A stretch of DNA of 64,000 bases. It comes from Novosphingobium sp. PP1Y. GTDB lineage: Bacteria > Pseudomonadota > Alphaproteobacteria > Sphingomonadales > Sphingomonadaceae. Every line of letters starts with the position of its first letter. Positions within the stretch are counted from its first letter, which is position 1. The notes under the pieces were generated by a model. It did not search any database. It saw only the letters and a program-made list of their open reading frames with translations, and was not told the origin of the DNA. Location: assembly GCF_000253255.1 (NCBI RefSeq), contig NC_015583.1, forward strand, positions 558,001 through 622,000, given 5' to 3'. This document shows, one piece after another, positions 42,363-50,551 of this stretch. Both the position numbers and the translations under genes were made by a program.

Positions 42363-43684
42363 AGTCCGAAGGGCCAGGTTTCCGGCGCGCCGTGCGGGCG
42401 TTCATGCCCCAGGGGCGTGACCGCCCTGGTCTGTTCGAACCAGACGAAAGCGTCGAACTGGTCGGCCAGGATGGCTTCGAAATAGTGGCTCGCGCGCTCG
42501 GTCTCGGGACGATAGACGACCCCGATTGCCCGCTCGAGCAGGGTCTGGGACAGCATCTCGACAAGCCGCGGATCCTTGCGTCTGCGCCAATCGGTCAGAC
42601 TGCGGGCATGACCCGTCCGGCGGAACGCGGCTTCCCAGCTATCGTCGCGCGCCGGGCGAACCTGCATCACACGCATGTCCGCACCCCAGTCCGAAGCCGC
42701 CGCGACGGTGCCGCGATCCGTGCCGAAACCGATCAGCACTGCCTCGTTGCCAAAGGCCGCCCGGCACAGTTCCCCGATGTTGAATTCGCCGTGCCAGCCC
42801 ATCGCCGTCGCCGAAGCATTGCCGACATGCGAATTGTGCGCCCAGATCACGGCACGGGCGTCCTTGCGATGGGCCATCAGCCTGAGCAGCGTATCGAACA
42901 TGTGCCGATCGCGTTGGTTCCAGCTTGCCGCGGAACCGCGATACATCGCGCGGTAGTATTGCTCGGCGGCGCGCACGATGCGCGCGTTCTGTTCTGCATC
43001 GAGAAAGGCCTCGCCGTCCTGTCGGATATAGTCCATCCGCTCGGCAAGCAGGCCTTCGAGCTGCGCGACCACCGCGTCCTCGCAGCCGTGCAGGGTCCCA
43101 TGCTCTACCGCCCGGCCATAGTGCTGCGGTTCATCCTGCCAGGGCATGAGGCAGGCATATCGCCGGCGCGCCTCGGCCGCCGCGGCCTCGTTATGCGCAT
43201 CGAGATAGGCAATCACGGCATGGATCGACTCGCCCAGCGAATAGACGTCGAGACCATAGAGGCCCGCCCGCTCCTTATCGGGAAGAGCTTCATTATGGCC
43301 GCGCAACCAGTCGGCGAAAGACAAGACTTCCTCATTGCGCCACATCCACGTCGGGAAGCGCACGAAGGGCTCGCCCTTGCGCGGGCGGGCGGCGCGGTGC
43401 CGGGCATAGGCATCGATCCGGGCCACGTCCGGCCAGTCGCCTTCGACCGCCACGATGTTGAAGCCATGCTTTTCGATCAGGCGCCGGGTAATCGCGGCGC
43501 GCGCGGCATAGAATTCATGAGTGCCATGCGTCGCTTCGCCCAGCAGCACAATCCGCGCATCGCCGAAACTTTCGAACGCATCGGCGAAGTGCGGCGCGTC
43601 GGGGCTCGGCAGTATCCGGGCCGCGCCGCGCAGGCCGTCCAGAAAGTCGGCCTCGTTCACCGTTATTCGGTTCTGGATCGTCAT
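42359..43684 (-). CDS. Erythromycin-esterase-family hydrolase
   Basis: A 441-residue member of the EreA/succinoglycan biosynthesis-like family. LLGEATHGTHEFYAARA contains the conserved catalytic Glu and His, and IVAVEGDWPD is the second family block. Although the family name comes from macrolide resistance, many members sit in stress operons and have no known antibiotic role, which is likely here. An FNR/CRP-type box stands 57 bp upstream of its ATG. It leads the operon with the hydrolase and PRTase genes. Confidence 0.88.
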   Translation of the reverse strand: MTIQNRITVNEADFLDGLRGAARILPSPDAPHFADAFESFGDARIVLLGEATHGTHEFYAARAAITRRLIEKHGFNIVAVEGDWPDVARIDAYARHRAARPRKGEPFVRFPTWMWRNEEVLSFADWLRGHNEALPDKERAGLYGLDVYSLGESIHAVIAYLDAHNEAAAAEARRRYACLMPWQDEPQHYGRAVEHGTLHGCEDAVVAQLEGLLAERMDYIRQDGEAFLDAEQNARIVRAAEQYYRAMYRGSAASWNQRDRHMFDTLLRLMAHRKDARAVIWAHNSHVGNASATAMGWHGEFNIGELCRAAFGNEAVLIGFGTDRGTVAAASDWGADMRVMQVRPARDDSWEAAFRRTGHARSLTDWRRRKDPRLVEMLSQTLLERAIGVVYRPETERASHYFEAILADQFDAFVWFEQTRAVTPLGHERPHGAPETWPFGL

Positions 43685-43740
43685 GGTGAGACTCCCAGCA
43701 AGCGTACGGTCTGGATAGGATCATGCGCCTGTCTCTTGCA

Positions 43741-43754
43741 TTGATCCAGAGCAA
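43741..43754. promoter_or_regulatory. FNR/FixK-like box TTGATCCAGAGCAA
   Basis: It matches TTGAT-n4-ATCAA in nine of ten positions. It lies between atpG and the erythromycin-esterase-like gene, in the promoter region of the latter. Confidence 0.55.
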
Positions 43755-43790
43755 TCCGGCTGCAAAATGGGTTGGCGGCGCTGGCGCTTA

Positions 43791-44654
43791 TCAGCGCATT
43801 GACGCCCCACCGGAGGCAAGTTCAATGACTTCTTCGGTAATCTGTTCCTGCCGCATGAGTCGCGCCCTGGCGGCAAGTTCGTCGCTGCGGCGGGCCACGT
43901 TTTCGCGCGCCGCGACCATGGCCTGCATGCGCGCCTCGTTCTCTGCTGCGAAAGAAAGGACAAGCGCTTCACAGATCTCGGCAAAAACGTATTCGTCGGC
44001 CAGCTGTGCAAGCAGCCTTTCCGGTGGCAGCTGAATTATCGGCGGCTGGGCCCTGGCGAGAGGGGCGAAGCGCGAAAAGTCGAAGGGCAGGAGCGGGCGG
44101 ACTTGCACCGGGCTCTCGGGCTGCTGCGCGTCGGTCGCGGCGTGAACGAGCAGCACCTCGCTGACCTCGCCGTTCGCAATACGATCGAACAGGGCATCGG
44201 CGATGCGGTTGGCGAGTCCAGCGATCTCCTGCGCATGGGTCGCCATCGGGGCGGACCAGTTGACGGTAAGCACGCGTTCCGACGCGGCCGAAGCAGCGTG
44301 ACTGCCGACGAGGAGAAGTTCGCAGCTCGGAGTTCGGCTCGACCTTGTCAGCGGGGTAAGGGCATCGAGAAGTCGGCCGTTGAAATTGCCGACGAACCCC
44401 TGCTCCGCGCCGATTGCCAGAACGATGGATTTCCGGTTCCCTCCTTTCGCGGCATTGGCCGGCGCCTGGGGGACAAGCGCAAGCGCCTGGGCAATCGCCT
44501 CGCCGATTGTCCGGGCATAAGTCTGGATACCGGGAAGCCTTGCCTTGGCTTCGCGCAAGCGAGCCGCGGCAATGGCGCGCACGGCGCCGATGACGGATGA
44601 GAGCTGGTGAACGCTTTCGATCCGCGCTTCGACTTCGGCAAGCCGCTCAGCCAT
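43791..44654 (-). CDS. atpG: N-type ATPase gamma subunit
   Basis: A 287-residue gamma-like central stalk subunit. The N-terminal helix (RIESVHQLSSVIGAVRAIAA) and the C-terminal helix (AENEARMQAMVAARENVARR) are the coiled-coil ends that rotate inside the F1 head. GAEQGFVGNFN is the conserved middle block. The gene is last in the atpDCQRBEFAG order of N-ATPases and overlaps atpA by 8 bp. Sequence is diverged from housekeeping gamma, as expected for this alternative enzyme. Confidence 0.92.
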   Translation of the reverse strand: MAERLAEVEARIESVHQLSSVIGAVRAIAAARLREAKARLPGIQTYARTIGEAIAQALALVPQAPANAAKGGNRKSIVLAIGAEQGFVGNFNGRLLDALTPLTRSSRTPSCELLLVGSHAASAASERVLTVNWSAPMATHAQEIAGLANRIADALFDRIANGEVSEVLLVHAATDAQQPESPVQVRPLLPFDFSRFAPLARAQPPIIQLPPERLLAQLADEYVFAEICEALVLSFAAENEARMQAMVAARENVARRSDELAARARLMRQEQITEEVIELASGGASMR

Positions 44655-46209
44655 GGTCCTGTGCCTTGTCGGCCAATGCACCGACGATGTCCGCAAGGCG
44701 GGTCAGGTCGGCATCATCGATCTCGGAATTGGCGTTGATCCTGTCGACCAGATCGCGGGCGCCGCAGGCCAGTGCACGATCCACCCGGCTCTGCAAGGCG
44801 GGGATCGTCTCGGGCGCCGCTGTATCGAGTTTTCCGGCATTGAGAGCGGCAAGCAGCGCCACTTGCGCTGCGCCCGACAGGCCCGCGAAGCGGTCCTGTG
44901 TGAGAACCGCGCGAATGCGCTCGCCGCGTATGAGAATCGGCTTGAAGCGCTGGTCCGACATTCCGCCGAAGCGGGTAAACATCTCCAGTTCAAGGAACTG
45001 GGCATAGTCGAGCCTGATCCGTCCCGAGACCTGTCGCAGCGCGCGGCGCTGTGCCTTGCCGCCCACGCGGCTGACGCTCAGGCCAACGTCGACGGCGGGG
45101 CGCTGATTGGCCGCGAACAGGTTCGTGCTGAGGACGATCTGCCCGTCGGTGATCGAAATGAGGTTGGTCGGGATATAGGCTGAAAGATTGCCTGCATCGG
45201 TCTCCGCAATCGGCAGGGCCGTGAGCGAGCCGCCGCGAAGCGCAGGCGAGAGATGCGCCGCGCGTTCCAGCAGCCGAGCGTGCAGGTAGAAGACGTCGCC
45301 GGGATAAGCCTCGCGGCCGGGAGGCTCACGCGTCAGCAGGGCCAGTTCGCGGTGCGTAGCGGCGTGCTTGGTCAGGTCGTCGATGACGATCAGCGCGTCC
45401 TGTCCCCGGTCGCGGAAATATTCGGCCATGGTCATACCGGCGAAGGGCGCGATCCACTGCATGCCGGGACTGGCCGCGGCAGAGGCGAGCACGAAGATGC
45501 AGCGTTCCTGCGCGCCGTGGACTTTCACCGCCTCGATCACCCGCTCGATCGCCGTCGCGCGCTGGCCGACCGCGACATAGACGCACACCACGCCGGAATT
45601 CTTCTGGTTGACGATGGCGTCGACGGCGATGGAGGTTTTTCCCGTCGCCCGGTCGCCGATGATCAATTCGCGCTGCCCGCGGCCCAATGCGAAGAGGGAG
45701 TCGACCACCAGGACGCCGGTCTCGACGGGCTGCGACACAAGGTCGCGCTCGATGATCGCCGGGGCCGGGCGCTCGACCGGCCAATGATCGGCCGGGGCGA
45801 TGGCATCGCCTTCGTCCAGCGGGCGGCCGAGCGGGTCGACGATCCGGCCAAGCAGATCCGGCCCCACCGGCACCCGGACGACATCGCCCGTTCCCGACAC
45901 GCGCGTGCCTGCCTCTATGCCTGTCAGGTCATCGAACAGGACGGCGCTGATCGCGTCTTCGTCGAGGGCAAGGGCGAGCCCGGTCTGCCCGCCCTCGAAA
46001 TGAAGCAGTTCGTTGAGGCGGACTTCAGGCAGGCCCTGGATCCGGGCAATGCCGTCGGCGACATGGGTGACCCGGCCGAAGGTTTCGGCCTTTGCGGACA
46101 AGGCAATCCCGGCAAGTCGTTCGCGCTGGCGCGCTAGCCAGTCGTGCGCAAGCGGATCGTCGGCTGCCGCGCCGCCGGGTCGGGATGGCCTAGTGCCGGT
46201 CATGGTCAT
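44647..46209 (-). CDS. atpA: N-type ATPase alpha subunit
   Basis: A 520-residue non-catalytic nucleotide-binding subunit. The Walker A is GDRATGKTS (residues 185-193), and IVDPLGRPLD and VLSTNLFAANQRPAVDVGLSVSRVG (in parts) are alpha-subunit blocks. ATG at 46209 or 46203 both give a sensible N-terminus overlapping the end of atpF by about 20 bp. It forms the alpha3beta3 head with the beta subunit encoded at the other end of the operon. Confidence 0.93.
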   Translation of the reverse strand: MTMTGTRPSRPGGAAADDPLAHDWLARQRERLAGIALSAKAETFGRVTHVADGIARIQGLPEVRLNELLHFEGGQTGLALALDEDAISAVLFDDLTGIEAGTRVSGTGDVVRVPVGPDLLGRIVDPLGRPLDEGDAIAPADHWPVERPAPAIIERDLVSQPVETGVLVVDSLFALGRGQRELIIGDRATGKTSIAVDAIVNQKNSGVVCVYVAVGQRATAIERVIEAVKVHGAQERCIFVLASAAASPGMQWIAPFAGMTMAEYFRDRGQDALIVIDDLTKHAATHRELALLTREPPGREAYPGDVFYLHARLLERAAHLSPALRGGSLTALPIAETDAGNLSAYIPTNLISITDGQIVLSTNLFAANQRPAVDVGLSVSRVGGKAQRRALRQVSGRIRLDYAQFLELEMFTRFGGMSDQRFKPILIRGERIRAVLTQDRFAGLSGAAQVALLAALNAGKLDTAAPETIPALQSRVDRALACGARDLVDRINANSEIDDADLTRLADIVGALADKAQDHG

Positions 46210-46933
46210 CCAGTCCGTCCAGCACATGGCTCAGGTCTGACCGCAGCGAATTCTCGATAGCGGCCATGTCCGTTTCCAGGGCAAGGCCGCCAATAAGTTC
46301 GGGGTCCACCACCGTGTCGAATTCGACCTCCCGGCCCAATGCGCGCGTTAGGGCCGCGTGCAGCGCTTCGCGGTCATCCGGCGAAGGCGTGCGCGAGAGG
46401 CTGACGGTGATCGGCTTGCCTTGCGGCCCGATCCGCTCGCGCACTTCGGCAGGCAGCGAGGCGAGGGCATGTTCGAAGCCGCCGAGAAACCCGGTGAGGG
46501 GGATCTGCTTTGCCGGGCCTTGCAGCAGCCTTGCGGCGATTTCCGTCGCCAGCCGGCTGGCATCGCGTTCTACCTGCTCGGCTGCTTGCGCGCGCAAGTG
46601 CGTGCTCGCGTTCTTCGCGTCCTCTTCGATGCGGTGGGCATCCTTGCGGGCGGCCTCGACAATTGCGGTGCGGGTGGCCTCCGCCTCGGCCTGTGCGTCC
46701 TTGATCAGTTGCTGCTTCTGGCTTTCCAGCGCGCCGCGCTCGCGCTGCGTCCCTGCAAGGTCCTCTGCCGCCTTCGCACGTTTTGCTTCGGCGTCGCCTA
46801 GCAGCTTTGCCGCCGCTTGCTGGCGCTGGGCCACAATGCGCGCCATCGGCCGGAACAGGAAGCGTCCCAGCAGCCACAGGAGCACCAGCAGATTGACGGT
46901 CTGCAGGCCCAGTGTCCACCAGTCGAGGTGCAT
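46190..46933 (-). CDS. atpF: N-type ATPase b subunit with delta-like C-terminal extension
   Basis: A 247-residue stator subunit, longer than a usual b subunit (about 160). It starts with one membrane helix (LGLQTVNLLVLLWLLGRFLF), then a long charged coiled coil, and from about residue 170 a globular part (PITVSLSRTPSPDDREAL, then DTVVDPELIGGLALETD) that resembles the C-terminal domain of the delta subunit. A separate delta gene is absent, as in other N-ATPase operons. The extension therefore probably replaces delta in holding the stator to the head. Confidence 0.9.
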   Translation of the reverse strand: MHLDWWTLGLQTVNLLVLLWLLGRFLFRPMARIVAQRQQAAAKLLGDAEAKRAKAAEDLAGTQRERGALESQKQQLIKDAQAEAEATRTAIVEAARKDAHRIEEDAKNASTHLRAQAAEQVERDASRLATEIAARLLQGPAKQIPLTGFLGGFEHALASLPAEVRERIGPQGKPITVSLSRTPSPDDREALHAALTRALGREVEFDTVVDPELIGGLALETDMAAIENSLRSDLSHVLDGLDDHDRH

Positions 46934-46937
46934 CAGT

Positions 46938-47180
46938 TCACTTCACGAAGGGATTGGCGAAGAGTACGAGCAAGGCGACCACGAGACAATAGATCGCCAT
47001 CGTCTCGATCATGGCGAGGCCGACGAAAAGCGTGCGGGAAATGGTGCCCGCTGCATCGGGCTGGCGCGCTATGGCGTCCATGGCCGCCGCGACTGCGCGG
47101 CCTTCGCCAAGCCCCGGACCAATCGCTCCGAACGATACGGCGATGGTGGCTGAAAGGATGCTGATTTCCTCAATCGTCAT
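46938..47180 (-). CDS. atpE: N-type ATPase c subunit (rotor ring)
   Basis: An 80-residue two-helix hairpin. The ion-binding carboxylate is Glu59 in MIETMAIY, with Thr60 and Tyr64. The first helix has another carboxylate, Glu26 in GPGLGEG, at the site where sodium-binding c subunits have Gln or Glu; the polar loop is ARQPDA. A two-carboxylate site is typical of N-ATPases. Whether it moves Na+ or H+ cannot be decided by sight. The ATG at 47180 has GGGAG six bases upstream, and it overlaps the end of atpB. Confidence 0.92.
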   Translation of the reverse strand: MTIEEISILSATIAVSFGAIGPGLGEGRAVAAAMDAIARQPDAAGTISRTLFVGLAMIETMAIYCLVVALLVLFANPFVK

Positions 47181-47880
47181 GCACATCTCCCTGGCTGGTC
47201 GTTGGATTTCTGGATGGGGAGCCCTCGCTGATCGCGGCGCCGATGAAGACTGCGGCGAGAATGGCGAAGATGTAGGCCTGCACGGCGCCCGTCAGCAGAT
47301 CGAGCGCCATGAGTGGGATAGGCACGAAGAGGCCGGCAAGCGAAAGGATGATGCCGATCACGAAGACCCCGCTCATGACATTGCCGAACAGGCGGATGAT
47401 CAGGGAAAACGTGCGCGTCAGTTGCTCGATGATGTTGAGCGGTATCATGATCCAGCTGGGCTGCGCGAACGTCCTGAGATAGCCGCCAGGGCCGTTGACC
47501 CGCACGCCGTGAAAGAGCGTGGCGGCCAGCACGATCAGTGCCAGCGCGGCGTCGGTCTCCAGATGGGCTGTCGCCGGTTCGACGCCGGGGAGCAGGCCGG
47601 ACCAGTTGGCAATCAGGATGAACAGTGCGATCGTGCCGATCAGGGCGCGGTAGGGCGCCGGATCGGACTGCATGACTTCGCGAACCTGATGGTCGATGGC
47701 ACCGGTTACCAGTTCTGCGGCCGCCTGCAGCTTTCCGGGGCGCAGTGCAAGGCGGCGGGTCAGCAGGACCGAGCCGAGCGTCATGACCGCCATGATCGCC
47801 CAGGTCGCGATGACCGGCTGGGTGATCGGCACGGGCCCGATGTGGAAGACCGGCTCGATGGCAAGTGGAGAGGCGTTCAC
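47170..47880 (-). CDS. atpB: N-type ATPase a subunit
   Basis: A 236-residue membrane subunit with five to six hydrophobic segments. The essential Arg is in the SLIIRLFGNVMSG helix, and the last helix reads LLTGAVQAYIFAILAAVFIG. It provides the ion half-channels beside the c ring. The start is a GTG overlapping the atpR stop (GTGA). Confidence 0.92.
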   Translation of the reverse strand: MNASPLAIEPVFHIGPVPITQPVIATWAIMAVMTLGSVLLTRRLALRPGKLQAAAELVTGAIDHQVREVMQSDPAPYRALIGTIALFILIANWSGLLPGVEPATAHLETDAALALIVLAATLFHGVRVNGPGGYLRTFAQPSWIMIPLNIIEQLTRTFSLIIRLFGNVMSGVFVIGIILSLAGLFVPIPLMALDLLTGAVQAYIFAILAAVFIGAAISEGSPSRNPTTSQGDVHDD

Positions 47881-48161
47881 GGCGTTTCCTCCTTGCCAAC
47901 CCTTCGCATGACCAACCTGCGTCCGACGAGAACTCCGGCCGCGCCGCCCAGCAGGCAGCCCGCGCCGACCCGCGCCATGACGTAGAGCGCGGCGGCCAGC
48001 ACGGTCATCCGGGCAAGCTGGAGCAGGGCGGTGCGAATGGCCCTGCCTTGCAGGTAATCGCCGCTGACCTGCAGCAGCGAGCGGAAATGGATCAGGCCGA
48101 GCAGCAATCCCACTGCGAAACCGGCCAGAGCCTCAAGAGCGATCGGGGCCAGCTGCATCAT
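47877..48161 (-). CDS. atpR: N-ATPase AtpR-like small membrane protein
   Basis: A 94-residue protein with three hydrophobic stretches (ALEALAGFAVGLLLGLIHF, ARMTVLAAALYVMARVGA, GCLLGGAAGVLVGRR). Size, topology and place between AtpQ and the a subunit match AtpR of N-ATPase operons. Its role, possibly assembly of the c ring, is not firmly known. Its start overlaps the AtpQ stop (ATGA). Confidence 0.8.
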   Translation of the reverse strand: MMQLAPIALEALAGFAVGLLLGLIHFRSLLQVSGDYLQGRAIRTALLQLARMTVLAAALYVMARVGAGCLLGGAAGVLVGRRLVMRRVGKEETP

Positions 48162-48445
48162 CCGATGCGTCCATGCATCCAGCGCCAGGCAGACCAGAAG
48201 CCAAGGGCTGCGCCCAGCATCAGGAAAGCGGCGGAAAAGACGATCCCGGTGGCCAGGTGCCGGTCGATCCAGCGGCCGACGAACAGGGCGAAAAGCATGG
48301 GCAGGACGATCATCCAACCCAGCACGCCAATCTGGCCCAGTCGCGCGCCGAGCGAGGGTTCGGGCACATCCTTGCCAAGGCGGGCGCGTCGTTCCTCCGT
48401 GCGCGCGGCTTCGGCCAGGCGGTCGTCGGGCGGGTCCGCGGTCAT
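48158..48445 (-). CDS. atpQ: N-ATPase AtpQ-like (AtpI-related) membrane protein
   Basis: A 95-residue protein with a charged N-terminus and two membrane helices (IGVLGWMIVLPMLFALFVG and TGIVFSAAFLMLGAALGFW), joined by a RWIDRHLA loop. It matches the AtpQ/AtpI-like chaperone place in N-ATPase operons. Its ATG overlaps the atpC stop. Confidence 0.82.
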   Translation of the reverse strand: MTADPPDDRLAEAARTEERRARLGKDVPEPSLGARLGQIGVLGWMIVLPMLFALFVGRWIDRHLATGIVFSAAFLMLGAALGFWSAWRWMHGRIG

Positions 48446-48891
48446 GGCACCTCTCCTTCGAGGATGGCGCGCAGCGGATCGCAGCTACCCGGGCGCAGAT
48501 AGCGCATGAGCTGGCGAACCGCGCGTGCATGAAGCTGCGTCTGTGCGACCCGCGCCTTGCGCTCCGCCTCGCTTTGGCTTTCGCGCATGGCGGCAACTTG
48601 CGCTTCCAATCTGTCGAGCCGCTCGCTGCAAAAGGCTTCGCGGCAGGCAATGGCAAGGTGCCTGCCGCCGCTCAGCGTGAGGACGCCGCCGCGTACCGCG
48701 CAATAACGCATGGTTCCATCGGCCTCGCACCAGCGCACGACCGAGGCGGGCAGCGCCGTCAGGAGATCGGCATGGCCCGGCCGCAATCCGAAGCTGCCGC
48801 TCTCGTCCATTGCCCGCACCGAGCGCACACCCTCGACCGAAACCACCGAGGCTTCAGGCGTCGCGATGGAGAGGTGGAGCCCGTCGTTCAT
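48442..48891 (-). CDS. atpC: N-type ATPase epsilon subunit
   Basis: A 149-residue epsilon-like subunit with an N-terminal beta sandwich (SFGLRPGHADLLTALPASVV) and a C-terminal helical hairpin rich in Ala, Glu and Arg. It couples the rotor to the head and can inhibit hydrolysis in the normal enzyme. The ATG at 48891 overlaps the atpD stop by four bases. Confidence 0.88.
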   Translation of the reverse strand: MNDGLHLSIATPEASVVSVEGVRSVRAMDESGSFGLRPGHADLLTALPASVVRWCEADGTMRYCAVRGGVLTLSGGRHLAIACREAFCSERLDRLEAQVAAMRESQSEAERKARVAQTQLHARAVRQLMRYLRPGSCDPLRAILEGEVP

Positions 48892-50318
48892 GCGGCGGCC
48901 TCCCTTGCGGCGGATTCCTTCGCCCGGGCTTCCTCGAGCGCGCCGATCATGAACAGGGCGCTTTCCGGCCAGTCGTCGCATTCGCCATCGAGGATCGCCC
49001 GGCAGCCGGCGATGGTGTCTTCCAGCTTCACCGATTTGCCGGGGGTGCCGGAGAATGCCTCCGTCACTGTGAAGGGCTGCGTCAGGAACCGCTGCAGCTT
49101 GCGCGCTCGCCCGACGATGCGGCGGTCCTCGCTGCCCAGTTCCTCCATTCCGAGCAGGGCGATGACGTCCTGCAGCTCGCGGTAATGCTCGATCGCCCGG
49201 CGAACCTCGATGGCGACGCGGGCATGTTCATTTCCGACGATGGCAGGGTCGAGGAGGACCGAGGACGAAGCGATGGGATCCATGGCCGGATACATGCCCT
49301 CTGCAGCCATCGAGCGCGACAGGACGACCATGGAATCGACATGGGCGGCAATCGTGGTGACGGCCGGGTCGGTGAAATCGTCGGCAGGGACATAGACGGC
49401 CTGAATGGCCGTGACGGCGGCCTCGCCGACCGAAGCGATGCGTTCCTGCAGCGCGGCCACTTCGCTGGCCAGCGTCGGCTGGTAGCCCACGCGAGAGGGC
49501 AGGCGGCCCAGCAGGCCGGACACTTCTGCGCCCGCCTGGACGAAGCGGAACACGTTGTCCATGAGCAGCAAGACGTTGCGGTGTTCCTCGTCGCGGAAAT
49601 GCTCGGCGATGGTAAGTGCGGTCATCGGCACGCGCCAGCGTGCGCCGGACGGCTCGTTCATCTGCCCGTAGACGAGGACGGTGCGCTCCAGAACGCCGGA
49701 CTCGCGCATGTCGAGCAACATCTCGTGGCCTTCGCGCGAACGCTCGCCGACGCCTGCGAAGACCGAGATGCCCTGATAGCCGCTGACCATGGCGTGGATC
49801 AGTTCCATGACCAGAACGGTCTTTCCCACGCCGGCCCCGCCGAACATCGCCGCCTTGCCGCCGTGGGAAAGCGGGGTCAGCAGGTCGATCGCCTTGATCC
49901 CGGTCAGGAACAGCTCTGTCGATGGGCCCTGGATCGCTATCGGCGGAGGGGGGCGGTGGATCGGACGGCGCGGCGTGGCAGGCGGTATCGCCGGTCCGTC
50001 ATCGCCGGGGTTTCCGACCACGTCGATGAGCCGGCCCAGCACGGCCTGTCCGACCGGAGCGGTAAGCGGACCGCCAAGGGACTTTGTGCGCTCTCCGCGC
50101 CTGAGGCCGGCAGTCGCCTGCAGGGCAATGCAGCGTACCGTGCGCACATCGAGGTGGGCCTGCACTTCGGCGATGATGCTGGTCCCGCCGGTCTCTTCGA
50201 TCAGCACGGCCTCTTCGATCGCGGGGAGCTTGCCCGGCTGGAAACGGACATCGACCACAGCCCCGCGAACCGCCACGACCGCGCCATCGCTGTGCTCGGT
50301 ACGATCCGGTACTGCCAT
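48888..50318 (-). CDS. atpD: N-type ATPase beta subunit (catalytic)
   Basis: A 476-residue catalytic subunit: P-loop GGAGVGKT at 160-167, GVGERSREG with the catalytic Glu, and LLLMDNVFRF. GGAGG precedes the ATG. It is the first gene of the operon. A 7 bp inverted repeat at 50424 and an FNR-like box at 50477 lie in the 233 bp divergent region shared with the RNase gene. Confidence 0.95.
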   Translation of the reverse strand: MAVPDRTEHSDGAVVAVRGAVVDVRFQPGKLPAIEEAVLIEETGGTSIIAEVQAHLDVRTVRCIALQATAGLRRGERTKSLGGPLTAPVGQAVLGRLIDVVGNPGDDGPAIPPATPRRPIHRPPPPIAIQGPSTELFLTGIKAIDLLTPLSHGGKAAMFGGAGVGKTVLVMELIHAMVSGYQGISVFAGVGERSREGHEMLLDMRESGVLERTVLVYGQMNEPSGARWRVPMTALTIAEHFRDEEHRNVLLLMDNVFRFVQAGAEVSGLLGRLPSRVGYQPTLASEVAALQERIASVGEAAVTAIQAVYVPADDFTDPAVTTIAAHVDSMVVLSRSMAAEGMYPAMDPIASSSVLLDPAIVGNEHARVAIEVRRAIEHYRELQDVIALLGMEELGSEDRRIVGRARKLQRFLTQPFTVTEAFSGTPGKSVKLEDTIAGCRAILDGECDDWPESALFMIGALEEARAKESAAREAAA

Positions 50319-50423
50319 CGAAGGTCACCTCCGAGACTGGTCAGGGCGCCGCTTGGCCCGAGACCGAAAGGCCGCTGCCGCGACAGGCTGGGCACAGGAT
50401 GGCGCAAACTGCTCCAAAAGCAC

Positions 50424-50451
50424 AGCCTTTCCGCCATCTGCTGTAAAGGCT
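50424..50451. promoter_or_regulatory. Inverted repeat AGCCTTT-n14-AAAGGCT upstream of atpD
   Basis: Seven-base perfect arms with a 14 bp spacer, 106 bp before atpD and 101 bp before the divergent RNase gene. It may bind a regulator or fold in a leader RNA. Confidence 0.35.
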
Positions 50452-50476
50452 ATGTCCGGGACCGGGCGGGCGATCC

Positions 50477-50490
50477 ATGATCCAGCGCAA
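50477..50490. promoter_or_regulatory. FNR/CRP-like box ATGATCCAGCGCAA
   Basis: It shares GATCCAG-n-GCAA with the box at 43741 and lies 62 bp before the RNase ATG and 159 bp before atpD. As a match to TTGAT-n4-ATCAA it is weaker (seven of ten). Confidence 0.4.
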
Positions 50491-50551
50491 TTACGCAGCC
50501 GATTGCACGTGGCAGGCATGGGAGAGGCCCGTATGAGAGGAGAGCCAGCCC

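Noticed and set aside
48810..50480. Open + frame (556 codons) opposite atpD/atpC
   Set aside because: It is the antisense of certain ATPase genes.
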